Below are positions 32,537 through 44,319 of a DNA stretch of 64,000 nt, in pieces. Each line of letters begins with the position of its first letter. The stretch's first letter is position 1. The stretch comes from Thelephora terrestris. Its lineage: Eukaryota > Basidiomycota > Agaricomycetes > Thelephorales > Thelephoraceae. The translations under genes and the position numbers were made by a program. The stretch covers positions 496,001 to 560,000 of the forward strand of contig WIUZ02000006.1 of assembly GCA_015956445.1 (NCBI GenBank), given 5' to 3'. The notes under the pieces were generated by a model. It was not told the DNA's origin. It was given only the letters and a program-made list of their open reading frames with translations, and ran no database searches.

Positions 32537-34634
32537 CTAGTGCAGAGGGGCCGTATCCGAGGCACCAGCGGCAGCGGCCTTCTGCTGTACCTTGGCGGTG
32601 AGAGTGTCGATGATATGTGAGACGCCTGAAGGCTCCAGCACCACCTTTGTTCCATCACACTTCGCTTTGTTTGTGAATTCAGTACACAGCTCGTTGATGT
32701 CGATGTCCTAGAATTAAATCACATCAGAGATCCGCCGCTCAGGGTGATTGAAAACACCCACTTTGAACTGGGGATTTGAGGTGATGCTTCTCCAAGCGCT
32801 AAGAACCTCGATATTCTTGTCGTTCTGTTCCGTCTTAGGGAAGCTAGACCCTCGACAAATAACCATCGGCGCATCCTTGCTAGTGCTCTTCTTCAGGAAC
32901 GGGATAGATCTCGCCTCGCATGGTTTGGAGGAGTTGCTGTCCCCAGCGCTGTCCACCACAAACGACGAAAGGCCTCCCTTTTTGATACTATCCAAGAGTT
33001 GCTCCTTAGTCTTGGGGCAGCCGCCCCCGCTATTGTGAAGCGCTGTATCAGGTGAATCTGCTGACGATGAAGCCAAAGCTGAGTCCACATTCGATGTTCC
33101 GTCACTGTTACCGTTGAGGTTGGTGGGGGAGACCGGAGTTGAGGTCAAGAGTGAAGGCGACCTCTTCATCAACTCTGCAAAGTCGATGCCGCTGGATGGG
33201 GAGAGGAAGTTACTGCCGCCAAACAATTCATCAAACGTTTGCATAGTGTCGCCATTTTCCGACCGGGGTCCGGACCGCGACCATTGGTCGAGCGCCGAGA
33301 AGTCGAACGGATTCATCGCGTTCATCGGTGTCGATACGGAGCTTGATTCAGGTGGTGAAGGTTCAGCAAACGACATGTAGGCGGGGTCGCTAGCGAGGAT
33401 GTTGAACGTCTGCCGGCTAGGCTTTCCGAACCCAAAGTCGAGGTTCATCGCATCCTCGGATGCTGACAACGGCGAGTAGGTGTCATCCAGGGCGTTCAGT
33501 ACGGCAGGGTCAAAGGGGATGAGGGAGCCGAAATCAAATTCGGAGGCCGTAAACGGGGTGAGGAAGTTGGTTTGCGGGGGTGCTGATGAGATGATGGATG
33601 ACGCCGAGGGCGAATCCTTTTGCAGGGGTGACTTGGAGTTTTTTCCCACAGTGGCCGGGGAATCTTTTGACATCGCAAACGTGAAGGGTTGGGACGGTGA
33701 ATGTGGTTGCTCCCCTTGTTGTTGCTTCTTGAGCTGCATGTTCTCCTCCTGTAACCGGGATAGAAGGTCGCGTAGGTTCTCCATTTCAGATTCTGTTCGC
33801 TCGTTCTTCTGCTCCAGTTCCGACACTTTATCCTCGAGCTGCAGGCGCCAAATCAGATGCCAGGCTCCCCGATCATGAACGAGCGGTACCTACATCCTTC
33901 ACATGCTTTTCCTTCCGCTCACGGAACGCGCGTTGAGCTGCTCTATTCTGCTCTTTGCGTTTCAACAGCCGAAGATCGTCCTGCAATGGCAGTGGTATGG
34001 GCATTGAAGCGATAGGAGGCGAGATTAACTACACGTGCCTGAGTTGGGTTCCCAGATTTGCGGCGGGTGTTTGTTTTCTTGTTCGAATTACCGGAAGATG
34101 CTGGAGTGCTTGACGAGGCGGCTGGTGAAGGCGTCAAGTGTCAGCCGCCCAAGAAAAAGGCAGCGGGGAAAATGTGGGTCTCGGCGTACCAGTGTGGGCT
34201 GCCTTTGGGGTCGGCTCAACGTCCATCCTCTCGTCACTAGCCTTGCGCTTGAGAGAGCGGTCGTCGTTATCATTGATTGTGGAGGCAGGACTGTTACTAC
34301 TGTCGCTGGAGGAAGAAGTGGGTTGGGATATCGGAAGTGTGTAATCCGACAGACTCTGTGGATTTATACCAGTAGGATTGTTGTAGCCGGGAAAGCTGAG
34401 GTCAAATGGGACTTGGACGTCGGTAGGGAACTGCTTCTGGAGTAGTGTGAGGAAATCATCGTCCGCAATCTGGGAGAGGGTCATTGGGGTTTGAGAGATG
34501 TCCCAGAAGGGCATTGAGCTCGCGTTGAACTCCATCTGCGGCGTAGAAGGCGGGGTTTGTTGATACGGGTATGAATGAGGGACTGCGGGGGGAGGAGGTG
34601 ACGGAGGGTAGGATTGGTAATCTCCTGATCTCAC
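32537..34634 (-). CDS. YAP1: Yap1/Pap1-type bZIP oxidative-stress transcription factor
   Basis: Stop TAG at 32537-32539. The basic region RKEQNRAAQRAFRERKEKHV (33901-33960) has the fungal Pap1 signature NxxAQxxFR and leads into a leucine zipper (VSELEQKNERTESEMENLRD). The Ser/Pro-rich middle includes the N-terminal cysteine-rich domain (CPKTKEQLLDSIKKGG, then KPCEARSIPF). The last exon has the C-terminal one, DIDINELCTEFTNKAKCDG, overlapping the nuclear export signal that disulfides mask on oxidation. So redox control by nuclear retention is expected. The 5' end is uncertain: the frame is open to a GTG at 34634 with no ATG before 34535. A splice acceptor (GATCAG, about 34620) suggests an upstream first exon I could not place. 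Confidence 0.9.
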
Positions 34635-35200
34635 ACTCGATGGTGATTAAGGTCACAAGGGCGAAAAGGAGAGGAGAGGTTCAACCAGATATAAGTGTGG
34701 AAGATGATAATCAAGCAAGAGGTCTAATATTGATTCGCCAGCTAATATCGGGACCACGCTGGATGGGAGGGAGGACGGTCAGGAGGGTGTGAGAGAAATC
34801 CCCCGAAATACTTCCACTTCATTACTCATCATTCGGCCATGTATCCCGAGACCCGTGCCGAGGCGTCGCGTCATCTCCGTAACCCACCTGAACTCCTATT
34901 AGAGTAAGCTTTACGCGTGGACAAGTGCTGGTCAGGTAGAAAAAATATATTCTGTAGGTCGCTACCTCTGGAATAAATCACGGTAAAGATACAAGCCATA
35001 GAGATAAAGGGTAATAAGGAAAGTTGAATCCGAAAAGATTAAGCCACAGAAAAGTGTATGTAGATGTCTAGCGATCACCCTAGGTTTGTGACGGATAGAC
35101 GGGCGGGTCCTGGATTACCAGATCTCTCTTATATGGAATCCGGGTACTCGCTTCGCGGTGGTTATATACAATATCAGCACCCACACTGGTCAAAGCCAAA
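34635..35200. other. Intergenic, probable YAP1 5' region
   Basis: Sequence upstream of the bZIP gene and downstream of ERF4. It probably contains the missing first exon or 5' UTR of the bZIP gene and its promoter. A small open frame on + (35064-35270) is not supported. Confidence 0.4.
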
Positions 35201-36787
35201 TCACTGTTTGAATTGTGTCAGCTTGAACGGTAGGATGAACGAGAGGTGTAAAGAGGAGCGGCATACATAGTATTCGATCTCCAACTGTGAAGGTAGAAAA
35301 TTAGTGCCCAACGGCATTGTCACAGGTGGCCTATCACTCACGAAGAGGAAGGCGACGTCCTTTGGCCACACAACGTTTAAACCCACGGGATTGAACGTGT
35401 TCTTATTCATATCATCGATCAACCGATGTAACCGACTCATCTCCTGTGAAACATTAAACCCCGTAGAGATCAGAATCCATCGGGCGGCGTGTTTACTGTC
35501 TTGAGAGCTTACCTTTTCATAGTGAGTGCTGGTTACTAACCGCGACAACTGCAATGTGAGAAATGCGAGCATGTTGTCCAGGCACGAATAGGACAGGCTA
35601 TGGGCAGAAATTAGGATCTCGTTGATCGCGTTTATCGACTCGAGGAACTGCGTTGGTGTTATCTGCAATTCGCATTCGACTTAGTAACCATACAGGACTT
35701 GGTTCATGGGCCGTGCACGTACCCTCCCCTCGAACTCAAGCGGATAAACGGCCGAAAATTGGATAATCTCGCCACCAGAGTAGTCACGTTCCACCCGAAC
35801 AATTTCGCGGGGGTGGTGAATTCCTATCTGTCCTATTGGGTCCGTCCCAAACGCCGTATCTGGTGGCGGGGGTCCATAGTAATAGGAAGACTTGGGTATC
35901 AGCCTCTTGGAGGTTCTAAAAATAAGAACAGATGAGTGATGACCACGGTACGAAAGACAAGCAACATACCGTTGTGTAGTGAGTGTCTCGTTGATTACGC
36001 GATGAATATCCTCACTGCCTTCTGGGGGCCCGGTCACCTCCCAAGGGGGTGGCGAGCACGAGCTCGATGGAATATTTAACTCGAGTGGGTGGGTAGCCGT
36101 CGTCCTCCGCAAGAAACCCACATTCCCCTCCCCCTCTGAACACCCCTCCGGATCCGAGCTAGAGCTTGGGTGGTTTGCGTGCGGATCCTGCCATTTCCAA
36201 TTATCCGTAACATCGACCTCCTCTCGTTCCTCGACGCTCTGACCCTCCCGCGGTCCAGATCCAGGGCGGGAAGGTGTAGACTTCTGGGTGGACTTGGTGC
36301 CCACTCTTGTCAGAGGAGGGCTTGGCAAAGTAAATCGAGTCCGTGGGTCTTTCGAGCCCGTCGTGTTTGGTGGCAGAGGTACCTTGACGAAGAGATCTTC
36401 GTCTCCAGGTCTTGTGAGGGTCGTGAAAGGGCCCGTGAATTGTGTTGGAGGCGGCGAGGAATCCCCCGAGGGAGTTGGAGAAGTGAACTCCCTGAAGTTG
36501 CTTGCTTCTGGAAGCGACGACACGGTGCCGGAGGGTAGTTCGCTCTGTGGCATGTTTATCGAGGCTCTAGACATCGTGGCTGGCGTGTAGACTCGGTCAA
36601 GTGGCTTCGAATTATCAATCGAATCCCCGTCTGCCATCGTGTCGGATCTTTTGAATTCTGAGCTTTCTGGTGTCGAAGGGCGCCTCGAGGATGATGACGA
36701 AGCGGTAGATACAGACGGCGTTCGGCGTAGGTCGAGAGTGGTGGTGATGACAACTGGAGCGGAGGTGTTCGTGTTTGTTGCTCTCAT
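35201..36787 (-). CDS. ERF4: Erf4/Shr5-type subunit of the Ras palmitoyltransferase (Golgin A7 family)
   Basis: ATG at 36787; long Ser/Pro/Thr-rich N-terminal half, then the Erf4 domain at the C-terminus: REIVRVERDYSGGEIIQFS, then YPLEFEGR, then ITPTQFLESINAINEILISA, then SCLDNMLAFLTLQLSRL, then MSRLHRLIDDMNK, and AFLFLEIEYY. Family members (yeast Erf4, mammalian GCP16) are obligate partners of the DHHC enzyme Erf2, which palmitoylates Ras at the ER. After EIEYY the sequence GTATGC could be a splice donor with acceptor AAACAG directly before TGA (35201-35203), leaving the stop codon alone in the last exon. If unspliced, about 20 extra residues are added before the same stop. A (GA)n tract lies upstream. 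Confidence 0.9.
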
Positions 36788-37308
36788 CCCGCCTGACGGT
36801 GACCACCTTGGAGGGTGGTAGTATTGTGGGGTGAATAAGATAGGTTAAACGGGTCAAAAAGAGTGTGTGCGTCAGAGAGAGAGAGAGAGAGAGCGAGGCA
36901 GTGTTTATGATATATGAAGAGTGGATGAGCGACAGGGACGGAGGCGGGCTAGTCCTCGAGGTGAGACGACAACCTTGCCTGGAATCTTGCCTTTTTCGGA
37001 AATACCTGGCTGGGTGTCTCGCTCGGGTCTTGCTTTTATTCGCACTTTTTTGAACGATATCACTATTCATGGTTCGAAAATACATCGACGGACTGGCGAA
37101 TGATTGCTATAAAATCGAGGAAGGCGCAAGGCAAGTGAGAAGTACCTCACGAAGAGGACAGAAAAAGGACAGGAAGTTGGAAAATCAATCAAAACTCGTA
37201 GGGCATGAACCAACGACGCGTGGTGGGGTGAGGAAAACAATGCACGTCAAAACGTTTGAAACAATAATTAAAGCGAAAAAGCAAAGAAGACTGTTGGCTG
37301 CGGTCGCA
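36788..37308. other. Intergenic between ERF4 and SSN6, with a GA microsatellite
   Basis: Contains the promoter and 5' UTR of ERF4. No gene is recognisable. Confidence 0.5.
36874..36893. repeat. (GA)10 dinucleotide repeat
   Basis: A perfect 20-bp alternating A/G run. On the strand of ERF4 it reads as a CT tract about 90-110 bp before the start codon, a common feature of fungal 5' regions. Confidence 0.9.
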
Positions 37309-40300
37309 CTAATGTGCGTGTTCTCTATCGATAGGCGTAGGAGTGGATGATTCATTGGGCCTGTTCATGACCTCAGAAATCTTAACCCGTGAGGAAGGTG
37401 GGCTCGTGGAGCGTGGCCCGTCAACAACCATCCTGTCTTCATCTCTACCCGGGGACGCAGATGAAGTTGGCGAAATGGTTGCAATAGGTGGCAGTGGCAT
37501 TCCGTTGCCGATTGGACGGGGGTGGGGTGGAAGAACAGCAGGAAGGGGTGGTGGTGGACTTGTTTGCCTGTAATGACCGGCGTCCAGCTGACGTACTTCT
37601 GGAGAGGAGGACGGAGGTTGAGTCCTGAAGGGAATGGGGGATGGCCTTGTGGACGGGGTTGGCGTTTGCTTAGAAGTAGGAGATAATTTCGGACCATCGA
37701 CCTTCGGTCGCTTCATGTCCCCACTCCCATTGTCCTCAGACATGGGGCTCAAGGGCCGCTTATTGGATCCGGTGGAGAGTGCCGGAGAGTCGCGATCACC
37801 CCTGTTAGAAGATATGGATCCTCTATGAGAGTTCATCGGACGAGGGGAAGCTCGTCCACTGGAAACCTGGGCGGGCTGAGGAGGGAGAGGCTGGGAAGAT
37901 GGTACATGAGTGCGATACGAGGCCAAGTCCATGAGCACCTCGGCGACACCCTCGTCGTAGTCTTCGTCCACATAGCGCTTCGGGGCAACGGGAGCGGCGG
38001 TAGGGGAATGGTGAACGGAACGGACAGTGGATGCGCCCGAACTTACTGGTTCAGGACTCTCGCCTCTTGTAGGGTAGGCGACCCTGAAAGACGGCTGACC
38101 ATTCGTTGGTGGTCGATCGATGTACATGTTATCCTCATCCTTCCTCTTTATGCCAGACATTGGATTCCCGGTGGGGTTCTTCCTCTTGCGGTCGCGTTTC
38201 GGATCCGCAGGACCGGAAAAATGAGATGGTTCAGGTTCCCTCTCTCTCTGAGAGCCCCTCCGACGACCAGGGCCACGGTGTTCCTGCATCAGCATACCAG
38301 GGTGGGATGGAAGGTGTGGACTCGGAGATCTCTTGGGATAGGCAGGGGGTGGAGGAGGCTGACGAATGGTGTTCCGTACGCTCTCCGGAGAACCGTGATG
38401 GGATGGAGGGCGACTGCGAAGATCTGGGCGAGTATCCATCGGGTCATAGTCCCTCAATTCTCTGGGATCTCGGCCATCGTTCCTGGGATCATACCTACGA
38501 GACGGATGAGGCTCAGGAAGGGGTTGTGTGGGAGGAGATCGAGGCGCAACAGGTTTACTCTCGGTCCAAGGGGAAGGATACGATCGGCTAGGGGCCGGCT
38601 GATGAGCGGTCCTTGGAGATGGCTGAGGTGGGCTATAGTCACGAGCAGAACGGGGACCGGGGCTATGACCGCGATAAGGAGGGGAGTGGACTCGGGTACT
38701 AAACAACTGATGGGGAGGAGGAGGACCGGGATACTCTTGCAAATGCCTGCCGCGGCGTTCACGATCCCATTCACGATCTTCACGTCGAGTGTCTCGATCG
38801 ACAACCTCCGTGGAATAAGTTCGTGGAGACCTCGGGGGGTGGCTGAGGCTGGGGGGAGGTGGACGCTGGGAAGGGTGATTAGAATATGAGGACATTCTAG
38901 GGGTGTGGCTACGCGGAATAGGGGAAGTCGATGCCGAAGGAGGTCGGATCTGCCGAGAGAAGTGGGGATCATGGCCGTGGGGAGCATGCCCATTGCGACC
39001 ATCTGAGAGGGAAGGCTGGGGTACAGGCTGATGCAACAAGACGCTCGAATGTCTGCTAGTAGAGGGCCCGCGACTGGAAGGGTACAACGATGGAGGGTCA
39101 CGATTATGAGCAGGGGGACGATCGACGTCCATTGGTGCAAGCCTAGACTGGTTGTGTCGGGGCTCGTCAACGATCACCGGCGGAGGCGGGCCTCCTCGGA
39201 AAGGTCGTGGCGAATTGGGACGTCCTGGACCGACAGTGTTGACTGGAGGAGGGAGGGGAAGGCTGGAATCGCCGTTGCGCAGGTCACCTCTAGGTGGAAC
39301 ACGGTTGGCATTGCTGCCTTGGAGAAGCAGAGGAGGACCGGTCAGGCCAGGCGGCTGAACAACGGTGTTGGCGTATGCGGTCGGATGAACGTCTTGCGGA
39401 CCCGGTGCTGCGGGAAGCTGGGCTCCCGTCGCTTGCGCTTGCTTTAGCAAATCCAAGCGCTGAGTTATCGCCGTATTCCTAGGGTCCAACTCTGCGGCCC
39501 GAGCGTAGGCGTCGATGGCGTCGGAAATCTGATTATTGCAGCTCTCGTACAAACTCCCGAGGTCAAACCAAACCTCTGAGATGTAGGGGTTGATGCGGAT
39601 AGCCCGAGAGTAAGCGTCCAAGGCATCCCTGTACTGATTGATCTGGAAGTACAGAACACCGATCGAACACCAGAAAGTCGGGTTACGGCCATCACGGTAC
39701 ACAGCCTGCTGATAGGCCTCGTATGCTTTATTATATTTCTGACCAGCCATATAGGCACGACCAAGAAGGTACCAGCTTTGGGCATCGTGCGGGTCTAGAT
39801 CGTGTGATTGGCGTGAGGGGTCAGTGGAGCGAAGACGATTTAGCGGACGAACCAGCCTCGAGACTCCTCGTGAGATAAGCGACCGCAGTCTCCTGATTCT
39901 GAAACGTCGATCCGTCTTGGTGGTAGAGCCAACCAAGCTGTTGGAGAACTTTGGCGTGATTTGGATTATCGGCAACGACCCGTTCGTACGCCATCTTGGC
40001 GTTTACAAGCTATCAAAAAAAAATTAAGTTTGAATTAAATGGGGACGACTAATGGGCGCACATCATTCTGCTGCTCGTGCACGTGTCCAATCTGGAACCA
40101 GATGTCCGCGTGGGCGAGGGGATTGGGAGGGCTTTGGAGAATCTTCTCAAAGCAACTAAGACTTTCCTTGTACTTGCTACGCTGTTTGTATATTATGCCC
40201 AATCGGAACAGGATTTCGTTTGACTTGTCGAAGTCTAAATCTGTACCGGTCGGATCAGCGCGGGTACGATTTTGTGGAAAGGGGACACGCATACCCTTAT

Positions 40301-41189
40301 TCATCCGGAGGACTGAGGCAAAGGCTTCTTCGGCGTGATCCAGGGACCCGTAACGATCATAGAGTATCCCGATACCGTACCACAATTTAGGGTCGTCCTA
40401 CAGAGGTAGTGTATAAGGTGCGGAACACTGAGCGGATGTAATTCTATCACACCTTGGGGGACGGGAGCAGATACAGTGCTTGTTGATAAGCAGTGTAGGC
40501 CCGCTGCAATTCGTCACGCATGAGATAACAATGGCCTGTGAAAGGGGGATTAATGAGTTAATGAGCGACTTGTTGGTGGAGAAACGGACGAACCGAGGGA
40601 GCTCCACACTTCGCCATTGTCGCGCTGCAGGTCAACCACACGTTGGAAATAATCGATCGCCTGAGGGTGGGTGCACAATTACGTAAGTACCAAGAAAATG
40701 ATCGGCACGGAATCATCGGACCGAGGGTCGCGACCAACCTTTTGGTAATCTTCTTTGATCCGGGCGATGCCAGCGACTTGAATTAGACCAGGCAATGAAT
40801 CCGGGTTGTGACGCAACGCATTTTCGTACGCGGACAGGGCATGTTCCGTGTTGCCCATCTGCTCGGCTACTCTACCTGTTGATGGTAGCGAGGAACCGTC
40901 AGATGCTTGTTTTCCGGCCGAGGGAAGGGATCAGAGGAATATCCTAACCAATCAATAACCACGTCTGTTCGTTTGCTTGTGCAAGCTTTTGCACGTTCGA
41001 GATGGGGGCAGTTCCATTAGCAGAGACTGCGGGTGAGGGGTGAGCCCTCGATTGTGGAGGTATTGAGGATGTGTTGAGAGGCGGTTGGGAGGTACCGTTC
41101 AGGTGGGGGTGAAGATGGTTTGGGGGCGGTCTCGAATCGTGAACGCGAAGATCACGTTCGGACTGCCGTGGAGTGTGTCGAGAAGACAT
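37309..41189 (-). CDS. SSN6: General transcriptional corepressor Ssn6/Cyc8 (TPR protein)
   Basis: ATG at 41189 (MSSRHTPRQSERDL), stop at 37309. After a short Pro/Ser-rich lead, about ten tetratricopeptide repeats run from about 40960 to 39450. Examples are EHALSAYENALRHNPDSLPG, KAIDYFQRVVDLQRDNGEVW, YKESLSCFEKILQSPP, and ALDAYSRAIRINPYISEVWF, with the last repeat DAIDAYARAAELDPRN. The C-terminal two-thirds (39450 to 37309) is very Pro/Ser/Arg-rich, without a fold, and includes EVLMDLASYRTH. Repeat order and the ISEVWFDLGSLYE signature identify Cyc8, which works with Tup1 to repress many genes through promoter-bound factors. Several introns fall in the TPR part; the tail is one long exon. Confidence 0.95.
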
Positions 41190-41883
41190 GAGTTGCCGAG
41201 CGAGGAACGTAGTAAGCCCGGGCAAAAGGAGGAAGACGGAAAGGAGGGAGGGAGATGGGGAAGGGGGATGTGGGAAGGGAACGCGTAGGAGGGGAGAAGG
41301 GGAAAAGAGCGAAAGAGCGGAGAAGATGGTGTTAGTAAGTATAAGAAGAAAACTGTCGGAGATCAGCCGCCAGGAATTTGATATTCCAGGGTTATGTATT
41401 AGATCTCCGATGCGAGATCTGACATTCACAGATTCCGTCCATCACTCTGGAAGAAGCGCACGTGGGGTGATTCCGTATTGGTCCCTGGCCAAGATTCACA
41501 TTCAGGGATCTAACCCTAATGCAGTCGCATGGCTTTCAGGGCTGCGAATCAAGGGGGAAAAGTACCGTGAACCGAGAAAGCGGCGGATGTTCGAGCTTTT
41601 AGTCCGAGCGACAGAAGGGACGGATACAATATACACTGCGTTGGCTGGTAGCGGCCGTTTCGCTTGAAATATGCTGAAGGCGAGAATAATGATCCATGAA
41701 TGGGAATGAAATCACCAGCGTTGTCGGCTGCGGCCTGTTGCGGCCCATGGAGTCGATGTGTTGCGTTTGTTGTGACATCCTCGGGTGGGAAGCTTGTTTG
41801 ATTTACAAATTTGGCAACGGCTTTGAGTTCCGGGGAAGCAACGTGGCCGATCCCTTTGACACTGAACCACATCCTCGTCGAGA
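41190..41883. promoter_or_regulatory. Divergent promoter region of SSN6 and the SERF gene
   Basis: About 690 bp between start codons. A purine-rich stretch (41225-41335) is the CT-rich 5' UTR of SSN6 on the other strand. Reading frames here on the minus strand lack ATG starts near their open ends. Confidence 0.4.
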
Positions 41884-42264
41884 ATGACTCGTGAGATAGA
41901 CACGCATCCATCCAAATCGCTCGATACTGACGATTTGGTGTTTCGCAGGCGGTAACCAACGAGAGCAAGATCGCCAAAAGGCACAAAAGAGAGCGGCCGC
42001 GGCTCAAAAAAAGCCCAAAGAGAGCGCTGCCTCATTAGCGGCAAGAAAAGAAAAGTGAGCCTGAATTCCATCTCGCGTTGCTGTTGGCACAGATACCGGA
42101 TCGATCTCCTATTCTGCACAGGGACGCAGAGGTTTTGAGGCAAAAACAAAAGGTATATTTTCGCACACATAAGGGCATTATTGTGTGGCAGGTACTGATA
42201 GAGGGGACCCTTGTAGAAAAAGGAAGAAGAGCGGGCGGCGGCTGAGGCGGCCGGGAAGAAATGA
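41884..42264 (+). CDS. SERF/4F5-family small basic protein
   Basis: A four-exon gene for only 63 residues, too fragmented to appear as a long frame: exon 1 41884-41890 (seven coding bases), exon 2 41949-42054, exon 3 42122-42152, exon 4 42217-42264. Spliced, it begins MTRGNQREQDRQKAQKR and continues through KKPKESAASLAARKEKD to a Lys/Glu/Ala-rich end EEERAAAEAAGKK. The MTRGNQRxxDRxKAQ start and the KKPKxSxxSLAARKE block are the hallmark of the SERF (small EDRK-rich factor, MOAG-4) family. These highly charged proteins bind amyloid-prone proteins and nucleic acids. All four junctions are GT-AG and total length divides by three. Confidence 0.92.
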
Positions 42265-43101
42265 GCCAAACATCAGGCTGGCTCACGCATCGCAAGTGGA
42301 GACTATCGAAGACTGCGGGTGGAGGTGTTACGGGAAGCGACGGAGATGGAAAGGGCGCTGAGGGGCCGAATCGGATGAGCGAAAGTTGGGCATTTTCAAT
42401 TGGGACTAGACCAATTCTATAGCATGACAGCGACCGCGCGCCTCTGAGTGAAGATTACTGTCGTGGTACGACCAAAGCGGCAGTCAGCGGTCAGCGCTCC
42501 AGCCAAATTCCAGCCAAACTGAATTGATTACATAATTTTTGATGCCGCTTTGGTTGTGTGGCTACAGTACAATCCGTCGGAAATTGCAACCGATCGTATA
42601 CGGAAGCATGCGACTATAATAAGTAAGGCATGCGCATGACATGAGACGTTTGGGGCAACAGATTTAGACACCGGGACTGATAAGGTAAATCCCCCTAAAA
42701 AATATTATTATCCATCACAATTCACTTCGTTGGATTGAATTGGAAAAGGGAGAAATACAGAGAAAAGATGAACCATGGAGATATCGGTTTAGAATAGACG
42801 CCGGACGCCACTGGTCTCCTGTGTCAGGACCCGAAGGTATTTGATGGAACCAGGTCATCTTCATGTGCAATTCAAAACCCAAACTAAGGCACGCGGTCAC
42901 CCGTCACATGTCACACAATGGGAATGTTGTCGTGTGAGTCAAAGATGCACTGAATTTGGAGCGATTACGTGGCAGTCCATATGCGGCCTAGTCGAAAACC
43001 ACAAGTGACTTAACCAAAGGGGTGATTTAATTATCTGGGCATCGGATAACCGAAACAGTGGAAACTTTCTTTTTCTTTTTCGCCCCCTCCCCTTCCGCCG
43101 T
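42265..43101. other. Convergent intergenic region with an inverted repeat
   Basis: About 840 bp between the SERF gene (+) and CLPP (-). It holds an 11-bp inverted repeat pair (separate entry). No coding sequence is recognised. Confidence 0.5.
42471..42554. repeat. Inverted repeat, 11-bp perfect arms 62 bp apart
   Basis: Arm ACCAAAGCGGC at 42471-42481 is the exact reverse complement of GCCGCTTTGGT at 42544-42554, with partial matching a few bases beyond on both sides. Inside are short direct repeats (CAGCCAAA twice, CAGCGGTCAGCG). It could form a hairpin or be a small MITE-like remnant; no target-site duplication is evident. Confidence 0.5.
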
Positions 43102-44319
43102 TCATGGCCGCTTTTGCAGAATGCTGTCCACGATGCCGAAGGACAAAGCATCGTTGGCTGTAGAGGCGAGATGAGAAACGAATTGCATAGAGGGAAACAC
43201 GTGCCTGTCATGAAGTAGTCTCGTTCGAGCGCCATCTCTGTTTTAGGGTTTCTGTGGTGAGCGTTTAGTTACAAATGATTGGTGATTCACACACCAAAGC
43301 GTAGCAAACCAGCTTCCCGGGACTCCCCGGGTTTGCTACAGTGCTTTTGATAGATCTCCGTGAGAAGGCGACGGATGCGAAGAATCTCCTTGGCGTGGAT
43401 GGCGATGTCGGATGCTTGGCCTGAGGCCCCTCCCGATGGCTCTGCATAGATCGTTCAAAGTCCCATCTCGGATCCGGAAATATGGACCGCGTACGATGGA
43501 TCATGATGCTAGCATGCGGCAAACAGTGTCGCTTCCCTTTCTCCCCTGAAGATAGACAAAACAAGTCAGCTCCAGTCCCCCACTTCACCCCTCCTCAATC
43601 ACTCACCAGCAGCAAGAAGTAATGATCCCATCGAACACGCTTGTCCGACACAATACGTGTGAATGGGCGAATTGACGTACTGTCACAATTTCAGTTCAAT
43701 ACTCTCGCACGTTCCACGGACATTGGTTTCCCAACTCAAACCTGCATCTGCACGTTACATCAGCTATGTGCATACGCTCCGTGTTCCGACAACTGACCGT
43801 GTCGTAGATCGCCAACCCCGCAGTCACACTGCCGCCTGTTAATAACAGACTAGTTCGTTAGGTGTAAGCGGAAACCAGATATGCCGAGACCCGCACCTGG
43901 AGAGTTTATGTACAAGTGAATGGGTTTGGACGCTTCCTCGGCTTCCAAGAATAGTAGCTGGGAAACGATACTCGCAGAATCGGCGTCCCGAATCTGTCCC
44001 GCCATACGCATATGCATGAGGATCCTGTCCTATACCCAACTAACACGAGGAACCACCCACCGGTCCATAAAGCATGATAACACGTTCCCGCAAGAGCCTA
44101 GAATATATGTCATAGCTTCTTTCACCTCTGCCCTTACGTCGTTTGTCAGCCCCATTCATAATACTGAAACAACGCAGTTTTGTTGCAACTCACCGTCTGC
44201 TCAATAACCATCGGAATGAGGCTTCCGGACGATCCTTGCCAGCCCGAATCACCGTTACCATGAAATCCGCGGTAGGAAACAGAACGTGCTCTCATAGACC
44301 GCAATAATCTTAGGGCCAT
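43102..44319 (-). CDS. CLPP: Mitochondrial ATP-dependent Clp protease proteolytic subunit
   Basis: ATG at 44319 with an Arg/Ser-rich presequence ([19 protein letters not shown]) typical of mitochondrial import. Then LIPMVIEQT, joined at 44119 to [20 protein letters not shown], and LYINSPGGSV-type sequence. The nucleophile region [16 protein letters not shown] and the His region [18 protein letters not shown] are intact. Near the end [11 protein letters not shown] continues as [18 protein letters not shown], stop at 43102. ClpP forms the tetradecameric barrel that works with the ClpX unfoldase in the matrix. The last intron starts GC (ACAG|GCACGT) and ends CTACAG; only this choice restores the [14 protein letters not shown] stretch. 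About eight short exons. It is divergent from BRL1 with 78 bp between starts. Confidence 0.93.

Noticed and set aside
37825-38889. A 354-codon open frame antisense to SSN6
   Set aside because: It is a shadow of the low-complexity Pro/Arg-rich SSN6 tail, with no ATG context or family signal.
41549-42007. A minus-strand frame with a signal-peptide-like start (SLLCLLAILLSLVTACET)
   Set aside because: The frame begins at TTG, not ATG, lacks a family match, and overlaps the well-supported SERF gene on the other strand.
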